Of a stretch of 64,000 nt of DNA, positions 21,686 through 30,166 are shown one piece after another. The number at the start of each line of letters is the position of its first letter. Position 1 is the first letter of the stretch. The DNA lies in the NCBI RefSeq assembly GCF_902833045.1, contig NZ_CADFDU010000016.1, positions 92,261 through 156,260 of the forward strand, given 5' to 3'. The notes under the pieces were generated by a model. That model searched no databases and was not told the DNA's origin. It worked only from the letters and a program-made list of their open reading frames with translations. This DNA is from Burkholderia sp. BCC0322 (lineage in GTDB: Bacteria > Pseudomonadota > Gammaproteobacteria > Burkholderiales > Burkholderiaceae). A program made the position numbers and the translations under genes.

Positions 21686-21747
21686 TGCATTGCACCACCC
21701 ATCGTTGTCCGATATGATCGACGCGATTGTCCGGCTGCAGTGCACCA
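21686..21747 (+). promoter_or_regulatory. phaZ promoter with paired 12-bp repeats (candidate operator)
   Basis: Two near-identical direct repeats, TGCATTGCACCA (21686-21697) and TGCAGTGCACCA (21736-21747), lie exactly 50 bases apart, about five helical turns. The first overlaps a possible -35 (TTGCAC, 21690-21695), which is 17 bases from a TATGAT -10 (21713-21718). TGC-rich repeats are the known style of PhaR-type regulator sites in PHA genes; binding here is inference. Confidence 0.45.
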
Positions 21748-21828
21748 TGGCCGGGCGCTGACCCACACGGCACGCCGCGACGCCCCACGCCGCCCTTGCG
21801 CACCGTCCCCCACGCGGGAGTAGCCTGC

Positions 21829-23313
21829 ATGCTTTACCAATTGCACGAATTCCAGCGGGCGATGCTGAGCCCGCTCACGGCCTGGGCCCAGGCCGCGTCC
21901 AAGTCGTTCGCCAATCCGTCCAGCCCGTTCTCGCTGATGCCGGGCGCGACGCGGATGGCCGCCGCGTACGAACTGATGTATCGGCTCGGCAAGGATTACG
22001 AGAAGCCCGAATTCAACATTCATCAGATCGTCAAGGACGGCCACAACATTCCGATCGTCGAGCAGACGATCGTCGAGAAGCCGTTCTGCCGGCTGCTGCG
22101 TTTCAAGCGCTATTCGGACGACGCCGACGCCGTCACGCAACTGAAGGACGAGCCGGTCGTGCTGGTCTGCGCGCCGCTGTCGGGCCACCATTCGACACTG
22201 CTGCGCGACACCGTGCGCACGCTGCTGCAGGATCACAAGGTCTACATCACCGACTGGATCGACGCGCGGATGGTGCCGGTCGAAACCGGCCCGTTCCACC
22301 TGCACGACTACATCGCGTACATCCAGGAGTTCATCCGTCACATCGGCGCGCGCAACCTGCACGTGATCTCGGTGTGCCAGCCGACGGTGCCGGTGCTCGC
22401 GGCGATCTCGCTGATGGCGAGCCGCGGCGAGGACACGCCGCTCACGATGACGATGATGGGCGGCCCGATCGATGCGCGCCGCAGCCCGACGTCGGTGAAT
22501 TCGCTCGCCACGCAGCACTCGACCGCGTGGTTCGAGAACAACGTGATCCACACGGTGCCCGCCAACTATCCGGGCGAAGGCCGCCAGGTGTATCCGGGCT
22601 TCCTGCAGCACACGGGCTTCGTCGCGATGAACCCGGAGCGGCACGCGCAATCGCACTGGGATTTCTACCAGAGCCTGCTGCGCGGCGACGAGGATGACGC
22701 CGAAGCGCACCGCCGCTTCTACGACGAGTACAACGCGGTGCTCGACATGGCCGCCGAGTATTACCTCGAGACGATCCGCATCGTGTTCCAGGAATTCCGC
22801 CTGGCCGAAGGCACGTGGGACGTCGAAGGCGAGCGTGTGCGTCCGCAGGACATCAAGCACACCGCGCTGATGACGATCGAGGGCGAACTCGACGACATCT
22901 CCGGCAGCGGCCAGACGCACGTCGCGCACGAGCTGTGCACGGGTATCCCGCAGGACCAGCGCCGCAGCCTGACCGCCGAGAAGTGCGGTCACTACGGGAT
23001 TTTCTCGGGCCGCCGCTGGCGCACGATCATCTATCCGCAACTGCGCGACTTCATCCGCGAGCATGCACCGGAGCCGAAGCACGGCGCGACGAAGGATGTC
23101 CCGGAAGCACCGGCGGCCAAGACGCTCGTGGCCGTACCGGCCAGCAACGCGCCGGCCGAAACGACCCGCGCCGCCACGGCGAAGCGCACGCGCGCGAAGG
23201 CGCCGGCGAAAGCCGCCGCCCCCGCCAAGGCCGCGCCGGCCGCACCGGCCACGAAACGCGCCGCCGCCGGCAGCCCACGCGCAAAGGCCGTGCGCCCGCG
23301 CAAGGCCGCCTGA
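21829..23313 (+). CDS. phaZ: Intracellular polyhydroxyalkanoate depolymerase with H1-like tail
   Basis: 494 aa. Degrades stored PHB/PHA granules. The alpha/beta-hydrolase core (about residues 1-410) has the catalytic cysteine in ISVCQPTVPVL at residue 183, an aspartate at 355 (EGELDDISG) and a histidine at 388 (KCGHYGIFSG). These are the same residues and numbers reported for PhaZ1 of Ralstonia eutropha. Homologues end near residue 415-420; here ~80 extra residues rich in Ala, Lys, Pro and Arg follow (KRTRAKAPAKAAAPAKAA and similar), resembling histone H1 or the tail of phasin PhaF. ATG 21829 has a GGGAG site; the upstream open frame is not family-like. Confidence 0.94.
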   Translation: MLYQLHEFQRAMLSPLTAWAQAASKSFANPSSPFSLMPGATRMAAAYELMYRLGKDYEKPEFNIHQIVKDGHNIPIVEQTIVEKPFCRLLRFKRYSDDADAVTQLKDEPVVLVCAPLSGHHSTLLRDTVRTLLQDHKVYITDWIDARMVPVETGPFHLHDYIAYIQEFIRHIGARNLHVISVCQPTVPVLAAISLMASRGEDTPLTMTMMGGPIDARRSPTSVNSLATQHSTAWFENNVIHTVPANYPGEGRQVYPGFLQHTGFVAMNPERHAQSHWDFYQSLLRGDEDDAEAHRRFYDEYNAVLDMAAEYYLETIRIVFQEFRLAEGTWDVEGERVRPQDIKHTALMTIEGELDDISGSGQTHVAHELCTGIPQDQRRSLTAEKCGHYGIFSGRRWRTIIYPQLRDFIREHAPEPKHGATKDVPEAPAAKTLVAVPASNAPAETTRAATAKRTRAKAPAKAAAPAKAAPAAPATKRAAAGSPRAKAVRPRKAA

Positions 23314-23331
23314 CGCACCGCGTTCCGACGA

Positions 23332-23368
23332 AAAAACGCCGCCGTTGCCTGCGCACGGCGGCGTTTTT
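23332..23368. terminator. Bidirectional terminator between phaZ and the TetR gene
   Basis: Nine-bp GC stem CGCCGCCGT/ACGGCGGCG (23337-23345, 23355-23363) flanked by an A-run (23331-23336) and a T-run (23364-23368). It works in both directions between convergent genes. Confidence 0.85.
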
Positions 23369-23400
23369 ACATCGGGCGGCGCTTCGGCGCGGTCAGCGCA

Positions 23401-24033
23401 TCAGCGCCGCAGCAGATACGCGAGCAGCACTTCGGTGTTCATCCGGACCATCTCGGCCCGCTCGTCGGCATCGGTGAAATCGCGGCCGAGCGTCGCGGCG
23501 AGCGTGAAGCGGTTCGACACGATGTAGTAGCCGAGCCCCGACAGCGTCACGTAGAAGCGCAGCGGATCGACGTCGGTGCGGAACAGCCCGGCCTTCTGGC
23601 CGCGCGTCAGCACGTTGCCGAGCTTCGCGACGATCGGCGACATCATCTCGCGGATCCGCGTCGACTTGTGCAGGTAGCGCGCTTCGTGCAGGTTCTCGTT
23701 GTTGATGAGCCTGAGCAGTTCCGGATGGTCGCGGTAGTAGTCCCAAACGAAATGCGCAAGCCGCGTGACGGCTTCGACCGGCGCGACACCGTCGAGATCG
23801 AGCTCGCGCTCGGCCTCGGTCAGCGCGGAGAACGCGTGTTCGAGCACGGCCGTGAACAACTGCTCCTTGCTGCCGAAGTAGTAATAGAGCATGCGCTCGT
23901 TGGTTTCGGCCCGGCGCGCGATCTGGTCGACGCGTGCGCCGAACAGCCCTCCAGTCGCGAACTCTTCGGCTGCCGCCATCAGGATGCGGCGCCGCGTACC
24001 TTCAGGATCTCTTTTGATTTTTGGCTGATTCAT
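23401..24033 (-). CDS. TetR/AcrR-family transcriptional regulator
   Basis: 210 aa. The N-terminal helix-turn-helix (TRRRILMAAAEEFATGGLFG ... QIARRAETNERMLYYYFGSKEQL) is a textbook TetR domain, and the C-terminal half resembles the CerR/RutR-like TetR_C domain with FVWDYYRDHPELLRLINNEN. It is divergent from rsxB-nth over ~250 bases and convergent with phaZ. Its target is unknown; it may regulate itself. No convincing palindromic operator was seen in the GC-rich upstream region. Confidence 0.9.
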   Translation of the reverse strand: MNQPKIKRDPEGTRRRILMAAAEEFATGGLFGARVDQIARRAETNERMLYYYFGSKEQLFTAVLEHAFSALTEAERELDLDGVAPVEAVTRLAHFVWDYYRDHPELLRLINNENLHEARYLHKSTRIREMMSPIVAKLGNVLTRGQKAGLFRTDVDPLRFYVTLSGLGYYIVSNRFTLAATLGRDFTDADERAEMVRMNTEVLLAYLLRR

Positions 24034-24285
24034 GGTGGCGTTTTGCTATGTGAGCCGCGTGATCCGGACCGGCACCCCCACCGCCTCGGCGCCGGCCGCC
24101 GTGGAACTGGCGCGCCGCGGGCGGCCGCCCTCCTGCTGAGCCCCTGCAAAAAAGCGGTTCGATTATGCGCACAGACGGCGTCCAGCGCAATGCGGGAAAT
24201 CGGCGATAATCGAGCTTTGGCAAACCTTTCCGGCCGCGCCCGACGTGGCCGAGAGCCATTCGGCGCCGCTGCGCCCGTTGTCACC

Positions 24286-25182
24286 GTGACCGATTCCAAA
24301 ACACTCGCAGATCGCATCGAAGATCTGCTTCCCCAGACGCAATGCACGAAGTGCGGCTATAACGGCTGCCGCCCGTACGCCGAGGCGATCGCCGCCGGCG
24401 ACGCGAACTACAACCAGTGCCCGCCCGGCGGCGCCGAAGGCATCGCGCGCCTGTCGAGCCTGCTCGGCAAACCGGTGATTCCGCTGAACCCCGTCAACGG
24501 CAGCGAGCATCCGCGCGCGGTCGCCTTCATCGACGAAAGCCTGTGCATCGGCTGCACGCTGTGCATGCAGGCGTGCCCGGTCGACGCGATCGTCGGCGCG
24601 CCGAAGCAGATGCATACGATCATCGAATCGCTGTGCACGGGCTGCGACCTGTGCGTGCCGCCCTGCCCGGTCGACTGCATCGCGATGCTGCCGGTGACCG
24701 GCGAACGCACCGGCTGGGACGCGTGGTCGCAGGAACAGGCCGATGCCGCGCGCGAACGCCACGATCTGCGGCTCGCGCGCCAGCGCCGCGAACGCGAGGC
24801 CGCCGAAGCACGCGCGGCCGCACGCCGCGCGGCCAGTGCCGCGAAGCCGGCTGCGGCACCAGCGGAAACGCAATCCGCCGCCCCGGCCACGGACGACGCC
24901 GAAGCGAAGAAGCGCGCGATCATCGCCGCCGCGCTCGAACGGGCGCGCAAGAAGAAGGAAGAGCTGTCCGGGCAAGGCGCCGGGCCGAAGAACACCGAAG
25001 GCGTGAGCGCGGCCGTCCAGGCGCAGATCGACGCGGCCGAGGCGCGCCGCAAACGGCTCGCCGAACAACAGGCCCAACGCGACGCCGAAGCGGCAGCCGC
25101 GAGCGGCACCGACGAAGTGAACGACGCAGGCAACGACGGCCCAGGCGGCCCGTCCGCACCGCCCGACCAGAACGCTCCATGA
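24286..25182 (+). CDS. rsxB: RsxB/RnfB-type iron-sulfur electron transfer protein
   Basis: About 298 aa, starting at GTG 24286. The N-terminus carries the [4Fe-4S] domain of RnfB (CTKCGYNGC ... NQCPPGGAEGI), followed by two ferredoxin motifs (CIGCTLCMQACPVD and CTGCDLCVPPCPVD). The N-terminal membrane helix of canonical RnfB is absent, so it should be soluble. Residues ~155-298 are a charged Ala/Arg/Glu-rich coiled-coil-like tail. No other rnf/rsx genes are nearby. It overlaps nth by four bases, so the two are translationally coupled. In E. coli rsxB and nth share an operon, which supports this pairing as a remnant of the ancestral arrangement. Confidence 0.9.
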   Translation: MTDSKTLADRIEDLLPQTQCTKCGYNGCRPYAEAIAAGDANYNQCPPGGAEGIARLSSLLGKPVIPLNPVNGSEHPRAVAFIDESLCIGCTLCMQACPVDAIVGAPKQMHTIIESLCTGCDLCVPPCPVDCIAMLPVTGERTGWDAWSQEQADAARERHDLRLARQRREREAAEARAAARRAASAAKPAAAPAETQSAAPATDDAEAKKRAIIAAALERARKKKEELSGQGAGPKNTEGVSAAVQAQIDAAEARRKRLAEQQAQRDAEAAAASGTDEVNDAGNDGPGGPSAPPDQNAP

Positions 25183-25823
25183 ACGCCAGCAAACGACGCG
25201 CGATCTACGAAACGCTGCAGAGCCTCAATCCGCATCCGACCACCGAGCTCGAATACTCGACGCCGTTCGAGCTGCTGATCGCCGTGATGCTGTCCGCGCA
25301 GGCGACTGACGTATCGGTCAACAAGGCGATGCGGAAGATGTTTCCGGTCGCGAACACCCCGCGACAAATCGTCGCACTCGGCGAAGAAGGCGTCACCGAG
25401 TACATCAAGACGATCGGCCTGTACCGGACCAAGGCGAAGAACGTGGTCGCGACGTGCCGGATCCTGCTGGAGCGCTATGACGGCGAGGTGCCGGCCGATC
25501 GCGAAGCGCTCGAAGGGCTGCCTGGCGTCGGCCGCAAGACCGCGAACGTCGTGCTGAACACCGCGTTCGGCCAGCCGACGATCGCGGTCGACACGCATAT
25601 CTTCCGCGTCGCGAACCGCACCGGGCTCGCGCCGGGCAAGGACGTGCGCGCCGTCGAGGCCGCGCTCGAGAAGTTCACGCCGAAGGAATTCCTGCAGGAT
25701 GCGCATCACTGGCTGATCCTGCACGGGCGCTACGTGTGCAAGGCCCGCAAGCCCGAATGCTGGCACTGCGCGATCGAGCCGCTGTGCGAATTCCGGCCGA
25801 AGACGCCGCCGCCGAACGAGTGA
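25179..25823 (+). CDS. nth: Endonuclease III
   Basis: 214 aa DNA glycosylase/AP lyase for oxidised pyrimidines. The helix-hairpin-helix with the catalytic lysine is GLPGVGRKTANVVLNTAFG, and the catalytic aspartate is in VDTHIFRVANRTG. The C-terminal cluster ligands follow the C-X6-C-X2-C-X5-C pattern (CKARKPECWHC, then C after AIEPL), so the [4Fe-4S] cluster is present. ATG 25179 overlaps the rsxB stop (ATGA). Confidence 0.97.
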   Translation: MNASKRRAIYETLQSLNPHPTTELEYSTPFELLIAVMLSAQATDVSVNKAMRKMFPVANTPRQIVALGEEGVTEYIKTIGLYRTKAKNVVATCRILLERYDGEVPADREALEGLPGVGRKTANVVLNTAFGQPTIAVDTHIFRVANRTGLAPGKDVRAVEAALEKFTPKEFLQDAHHWLILHGRYVCKARKPECWHCAIEPLCEFRPKTPPPNE

Positions 25824-25972
25824 CGCGCAACCGCGGCTGACGTGGCGCAGCCGCCCGGCGCCATGCGGTCGGACGCACGTCGCACGCCGCGTCGGTCGTT
25901 GCTCGGCCGGCAAACCGCAGCCACGACAGCGCGTCGCCACCCGCGCCATCGCCCCCGCGGTCCCCGTTCAAA

Positions 25973-26455
25973 CTACGCGCTGGACGTCGCCGTCGCATCG
26001 TCCGCCGCCACATCGCCCGCACGCACCAACGCCAGCACGGCTGCCGGAATCGCGACGCCACCCGCCCACTGCAGCGGCGACAGCGCCTCACCGAACGGCA
26101 GCGCCGCAAGCGCGACTGTCACGACCGGTTCGAGCGCCGACGGCATCGACGCGCACGCAGCCCCGAGCCGTTCGAGCCCGGCACGGCATGCGAGCATCGC
26201 CGCGACCGTCGACACGAGCGCGATCGCGAGCATCGACGCCCAACCGCCGGCCGTCGCGGGCCAGCGCGGCGGCGCGCCGGACGCGGTGGTTCGCACGGCG
26301 GCGATCGCCACGAGCGTCGCGGTCGCCGACAGGCGGATGATCGCGGTGGTCGGGAGCCGATCGACGCCGCGCGTCGCCTTCGTGCCGCCGACGATGTCCA
26401 GCGAATAGATCACCGCGGCGGCCAGCGCGCGCAATCCGCCCCCGCCCCCGCCCAC
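25973..26455 (-). pseudogene. Truncated EamA/DMT-family permease (C-terminal half only)
   Basis: The 160-residue frame, starting at GTG, contains only the second EamA repeat: LRALAAAVIYSLDIVGGTKA is the first helix of a C-terminal EamA domain, and SALEPVVTVALAALPFGEALSPLQWAGG is the hallmark end. DMT permeases need two such domains (ten helices); the first is missing, and the sequence runs directly into the promoter region of the divergent DUF1841 gene. A deletion remnant is the simplest reading. A run of GGGGGC repeats lies at the broken edge, which could have promoted the deletion. Confidence 0.65.
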
Positions 26456-26532
26456 GACCAGCGCCGTCCGCCGACCCGGCGTACAATGCGCGACGCGGCA
26501 TCACGCCGTCCGAATCACGACGTTTCCCCACC

Positions 26533-26967
26533 ATGTTCAATCCAAGTCGCGACGAAGTGCGTCGCTTTTTCACCGAGACCTGGCGCAAGCAGCGCGCGGG
26601 CGAGATCCTGACGCCGCTGGAAGCGATGGCAGCCGACTGGATCGTCGAGCACCCCGAATACCACGACGAACTCGCCGACGCCGATGGCGCCACCGCGCGC
26701 GAGTACACGCCCGAGGAAGGCCGCACGAACCCGTTCCTGCACCTGTCGATGCATCTCGCGATCAGCGAGCAGTTGTCGATCGACCAGCCGCCCGGCATCC
26801 GTGCCGCGCACGACAAGCTCGCGGCCAGGCTCGACTCGACCCACGACGCGCAGCACGTGATCATGGAATGTCTCGGCGAGACGATCTGGGAAGCCCAGCG
26901 CACCAACACGCCGCCCGATACCGACGCGTACCTGCAGCGCATCCTGCGCCGCGCGTCGCGCGACTGA
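26533..26967 (+). CDS. DUF1841 family protein
   Basis: 144 aa, matching the beta/gamma-proteobacterial DUF1841 family in length and sequence: MFNPSRDEVRRFFTETWRKQ at the start, NPFLHLSMHLAISEQLSIDQP with conserved histidines, and HDAQHVIMECLGETIWEAQR. The histidine and glutamate pattern (HLSMH ... HxxMECLGE) suggests a metal site, but no function is established. It has its own TACAAT -10-like element (26482-26487) and ends before a strong terminator. Confidence 0.9.
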   Translation: MFNPSRDEVRRFFTETWRKQRAGEILTPLEAMAADWIVEHPEYHDELADADGATAREYTPEEGRTNPFLHLSMHLAISEQLSIDQPPGIRAAHDKLAARLDSTHDAQHVIMECLGETIWEAQRTNTPPDTDAYLQRILRRASRD

Positions 26968-27005
26968 GCGCCGCGGCTGCGGCCCGCGGGCGCCGGCGCG
27001 CGGAC

Positions 27006-27037
27006 AAAAAAATACCCCGCCTCGGCAGGGTATTTTT
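27006..27037. terminator. Bidirectional terminator between DUF1841 and cytochrome c genes
   Basis: Ten-bp stem AAAAATACCC/GGGTATTTTT (27008-27017, 27028-27037) with an inner GCC/GGC pair. The A- and T-rich flanks allow function in both directions. Confidence 0.8.
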
Positions 27038-27066
27038 GCTGCGCGGGCCCGTCGGGCCCGTCGCGC

Positions 27067-27426
27067 TTACTTCTTGAACACCAGATCGGTTTCTTTCAGC
27101 GACTCGATGTAGGCCGCGATGTCCTTCATGTCGCTGACCGACAGGCTCTGCACCTGTGCCTGCATGATCGCGTTGTTGCGACCGATCAGCGGATTCGTCA
27201 GGCCCATCTGGTACTGGCGCATCGCCCACACGAGGTAGTCGGCATGCTGGCCGGCGAGGCGCGGATATTCGGCGTTGATCGGCTTGTTCATCTGCGCGCC
27301 GTGGCAGGCGGCGCAGTTGTGCGATTCGACCAGTTCCTTGCCCTTCGTGATGTCCGCCGCGTGCGTGGTACCGATCGCGAGGCCGGCCGCCAGTGCAACC
27401 GCCGCCGTCTTGAATGCGTTGTTCAT
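27067..27426 (-). CDS. Class I cytochrome c (periplasmic, monohaem)
   Basis: 119 aa. A signal peptide ends GTTHA-AD. The haem site is NCAACHGAQMNKPINAEYPRLAGQ, with the axial methionine candidate in NAIMQAQVQSLSVSDMKDIAAYI, as in half of cytochrome c4 or c5-like proteins. It is the second of two small cytochromes on the same strand, 39 bases after the first, so they are probably one transcript. It likely shuttles electrons to a terminal oxidase or another periplasmic partner; the partner is not in this window. Confidence 0.9.
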   Translation of the reverse strand: MNNAFKTAAVALAAGLAIGTTHAADITKGKELVESHNCAACHGAQMNKPINAEYPRLAGQHADYLVWAMRQYQMGLTNPLIGRNNAIMQAQVQSLSVSDMKDIAAYIESLKETDLVFKK

Positions 27427-27465
27427 GAATGCTCCTGTCCCGCCGGAGAGATCGGCGGCGCGCGC

Positions 27466-27825
27466 TTACTTGTAGGGGTTGTCCTTCGAGTCGGCCTTCT
27501 GGGCGGCGTAGTACGCCGCCAGATCCGCGATGTCCTGGTCCGTCAGCGAACCGGCAATCGCATTCATCGACGGGAAGTGACGATCCTTCTTGCGGTAGGC
27601 CTTCAGCGCGTTCTCGAGATATTGCTGGTTCTGGCCGCCGAGGACAGGCACCCGGTAGACCTCCGGGTACGCCGCGCGGTAGTCCTGGATGCCGTGGCAA
27701 CCGATGCACATGGCGACCTTGCTCGCCCCGTCCTTCGGGTTGCCGACCACACCGGCCGCCTGCGCGCTGCCCGCGAGCGCCACGAGCGCTGCGACAACGA
27801 CGTGTTTGCCGACGAATTTGTTCAT
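27466..27825 (-). CDS. Class I cytochrome c (periplasmic, monohaem)
   Basis: 119 aa with a signal peptide ending GSAQA-AG and a CIGCHGIQ haem-binding motif. HFPSMNAIAGSLTDQDIADLAAYYA provides the axial methionine and the closing helix. It is paralogous in layout and identical in length to the downstream cytochrome; together they resemble the two halves of a dihaem cytochrome c4 split into separate genes. A TACAAT-like -10 on the minus strand near 27930 would serve both. Confidence 0.9.
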   Translation of the reverse strand: MNKFVGKHVVVAALVALAGSAQAAGVVGNPKDGASKVAMCIGCHGIQDYRAAYPEVYRVPVLGGQNQQYLENALKAYRKKDRHFPSMNAIAGSLTDQDIADLAAYYAAQKADSKDNPYK

Positions 27826-28071
27826 AGCTCTTGTAACCTAGCTTGAGGGGAAACTGGCGCCGAAGCGGCAACGGCCCGCGCCGTTTTGCTTATCGGATCG
27901 CCACGCAGGCCAAAAAAAACGGCCAGATTGTACCGCGTCGGCGGGGAACGCGTCCATAAGGCGCCCCGGTTCGCCCCGCCACCGTCCCGCAACGATACGC
28001 GGGCACGGCCCAACCGGACAGCCCTTCTGACTTATACTGGGTTTTTTTCCCCGATTGAGAAGAGCGCCGCC

Positions 28072-28914
28072 ATGCGTTTCGAAGGGTCCTCGCACTACGT
28101 CGCCACCGACGATCTGAAGCTCGCGGTCAATGCCGCGCTGACGCTGCAACGCCCGCTGCTGATCAAGGGCGAGCCCGGCACCGGCAAGACCATGCTCGCC
28201 GAGGAAGTGGCCGCCGCGCTCGACATGCCGCTGCTGCAGTGGCACATCAAGTCGACCACGAAGGCGCAGCAGGGCCTGTACGAATACGACGCCGTGTCGC
28301 GGCTGCGCGATTCGCAGCTCGGCGACGAGCGCGTGAAGGACATCTCGAACTACATCGTCAAGGGCGTGCTGTGGCAGGCGTTCGATGCCGAGCACCCGAG
28401 CGTGCTGCTGATCGACGAGATCGACAAGGCCGACATCGAATTCCCGAACGACCTGCTGCGCGAGCTCGACCGGATGGAATTCCACGTGTACGAAACACGG
28501 GAAACGGTCCGCGCGAAGCATCGCCCGCTCGTCATCATCACGTCGAACAACGAAAAAGAGCTGCCCGACGCATTCCTGCGGCGCTGCTTCTTCCACTACA
28601 TCCAGTTTCCCGATCCGGCGACGATGCAGAAGATCGTCGCGGTCCATTTCCCGGACATCCGCGAGGAGCTGCTGCGCGCGGCCCTCGAGAGTTTCTTCGA
28701 ATTGCGCGGCGTGTCGGGCCTGAAGAAGAAGCCGTCGACGTCCGAGCTGCTCGACTGGCTGAAGCTGCTGCTCGCCGAGAACATCCCGGCCGACCAGTTA
28801 CGCGGCGCGGATGCGAAGCAGATCGTGCCGCCGCTCGCGGGCGCGCTGCTGAAGAACGAGCAGGACCTGAGCCTGCTCGAACGGCTCGTCTACATGAACC
28901 GGCACAACCGGTAA
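28072..28914 (+). CDS. MoxR-family AAA+ ATPase
   Basis: 280 aa. Walker A is GEPGTGKTMLAEE, Walker B is VLLIDEIDKADIEFPNDLL, and sensor 1 and arginine-finger regions follow (IITSNNEKELPDAFLRRCFFHY). MoxR ATPases act as chaperone-like maturation factors together with a von Willebrand A protein, here the next gene. ATG 28072 is the family start (MRFEGSSHYV); a TATACT -10-like element is at 28033-28038. It is 27 bases ahead of the VWA gene and clearly in one operon with it. Confidence 0.93.
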   Translation: MRFEGSSHYVATDDLKLAVNAALTLQRPLLIKGEPGTGKTMLAEEVAAALDMPLLQWHIKSTTKAQQGLYEYDAVSRLRDSQLGDERVKDISNYIVKGVLWQAFDAEHPSVLLIDEIDKADIEFPNDLLRELDRMEFHVYETRETVRAKHRPLVIITSNNEKELPDAFLRRCFFHYIQFPDPATMQKIVAVHFPDIREELLRAALESFFELRGVSGLKKKPSTSELLDWLKLLLAENIPADQLRGADAKQIVPPLAGALLKNEQDLSLLERLVYMNRHNR

Positions 28915-28941
28915 TCCTCTCCCACCCGCGAAGGCCCGGCC

Positions 28942-30117
28942 ATGCTGCTCAATTTCTTCTACGCGCTGCGCGCAGCCAAGCTGCCCGTCTCGGTGAAGGA
29001 ATACCTGACGCTGCTCGAATCGCTGAAGGCCGGGCTGATCTCGCCGTCGATCGACGCGTTCTACTTCCTCGCGCGGATGACGCTCGTCAAGGACGAGCAG
29101 TACTTCGACAAGTTCGACCAGGCGTTCGGCGCGTATTTCCACGGCGTGTCCGCACTGCCGTCCGAAGCATTCGACATTCCGCTCGACTGGCTCGAGAAGC
29201 GCCTCGAGCGCGAGCTGTCGCCGGAGGAGAAGGCGCAGATCGACGCGATGGGCGGGCTCGACAAGCTGATGGAGCGCTTGAAGGAACTGCTCGACGAGCA
29301 GAAGGAGCGCCACGAAGGCGGCAACAAGTGGATCGGCACCGGCGGCACGTCGCCGTTCGGGCACGGCGGCTACAACCCGGAAGGCGTACGCATCGGCGGC
29401 CCGTCGAACGGCAACCGCACCGCGGTGAAGGTGTGGGAAGCACGCGCGTATCGCGACTACGACGATTCCGTCGAGATCGGCACGCGCAACATCAAGGTCG
29501 CCCTGCGGCGGCTGCGACGCTTCGCGCGCGAAGGCGCCGCCGAGGAGCTCGACCTGCCCGGCACGATCCGCAGCACCGCCGCGAACGCGGGCTGGCTCGA
29601 CCTGCGAATGGTGCCCGAGCGCCACAACAACGTGAAAGTGCTGATGCTGCTCGACGTCGGCGGCTCGATGGACGATCACATCAAGCGCACCGAAGAGCTG
29701 TTCTCGGCCGCGAAGGCCGAATTCAAGCACCTGGAGTTCTTCTACTTCCACAACTGCGTGTACGACCACCTGTGGAAGAACAACCGCCGCCGCCACTCGG
29801 AACGCACCGCGACGTGGGACGTGCTGCACAAGTTCACGCCCGACTACAAGCTGATCTTCGTCGGCGATGCAACGATGAGCCCGTACGAAGTGCTGCAGCC
29901 CGGCGGCTCGGTCGAGTACAACAACCCGGAAGCCGGCGCCGTGTGGCTGCGTCGCCTCGCCGACCAGTTCCCCCACCATGCGTGGCTGAACCCGGAGCCC
30001 GAGCGGCTATGGGAATACCGGCAGTCGGTCGCGGTGATCCGCGACCTGCTCGGCCATCGCATGTATCCGCTCACGCTCGCGGGTCTCGAAACCGCGATGC
30101 GCGCACTCAGCAAGTAA
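28942..30117 (+). CDS. VWA domain protein (CoxE-like), partner of MoxR
   Basis: 391 aa. The N-terminal half is helical (LLNFFYALRAAKLPVSVKEYL), and the C-terminal half is a VWA/CoxE domain with KVLMLLDVGGSMDDH as the MIDAS strand, then DYKLIFVGDATMSPYE. The MIDAS motif is DVGGS rather than the usual DxSxS, so one metal-coordinating serine is replaced by glycine. MoxR-VWA pairs promote metal insertion or assembly of enzyme complexes; no client gene is adjacent here, so the target is unknown. Confidence 0.92.
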   Translation: MLLNFFYALRAAKLPVSVKEYLTLLESLKAGLISPSIDAFYFLARMTLVKDEQYFDKFDQAFGAYFHGVSALPSEAFDIPLDWLEKRLERELSPEEKAQIDAMGGLDKLMERLKELLDEQKERHEGGNKWIGTGGTSPFGHGGYNPEGVRIGGPSNGNRTAVKVWEARAYRDYDDSVEIGTRNIKVALRRLRRFAREGAAEELDLPGTIRSTAANAGWLDLRMVPERHNNVKVLMLLDVGGSMDDHIKRTEELFSAAKAEFKHLEFFYFHNCVYDHLWKNNRRRHSERTATWDVLHKFTPDYKLIFVGDATMSPYEVLQPGGSVEYNNPEAGAVWLRRLADQFPHHAWLNPEPERLWEYRQSVAVIRDLLGHRMYPLTLAGLETAMRALSK

Positions 30118-30166
30118 CCCCCCCAAGACTCGAAGGCCGCGCCCGAGCGGCTCCCCCGGAGATAGC

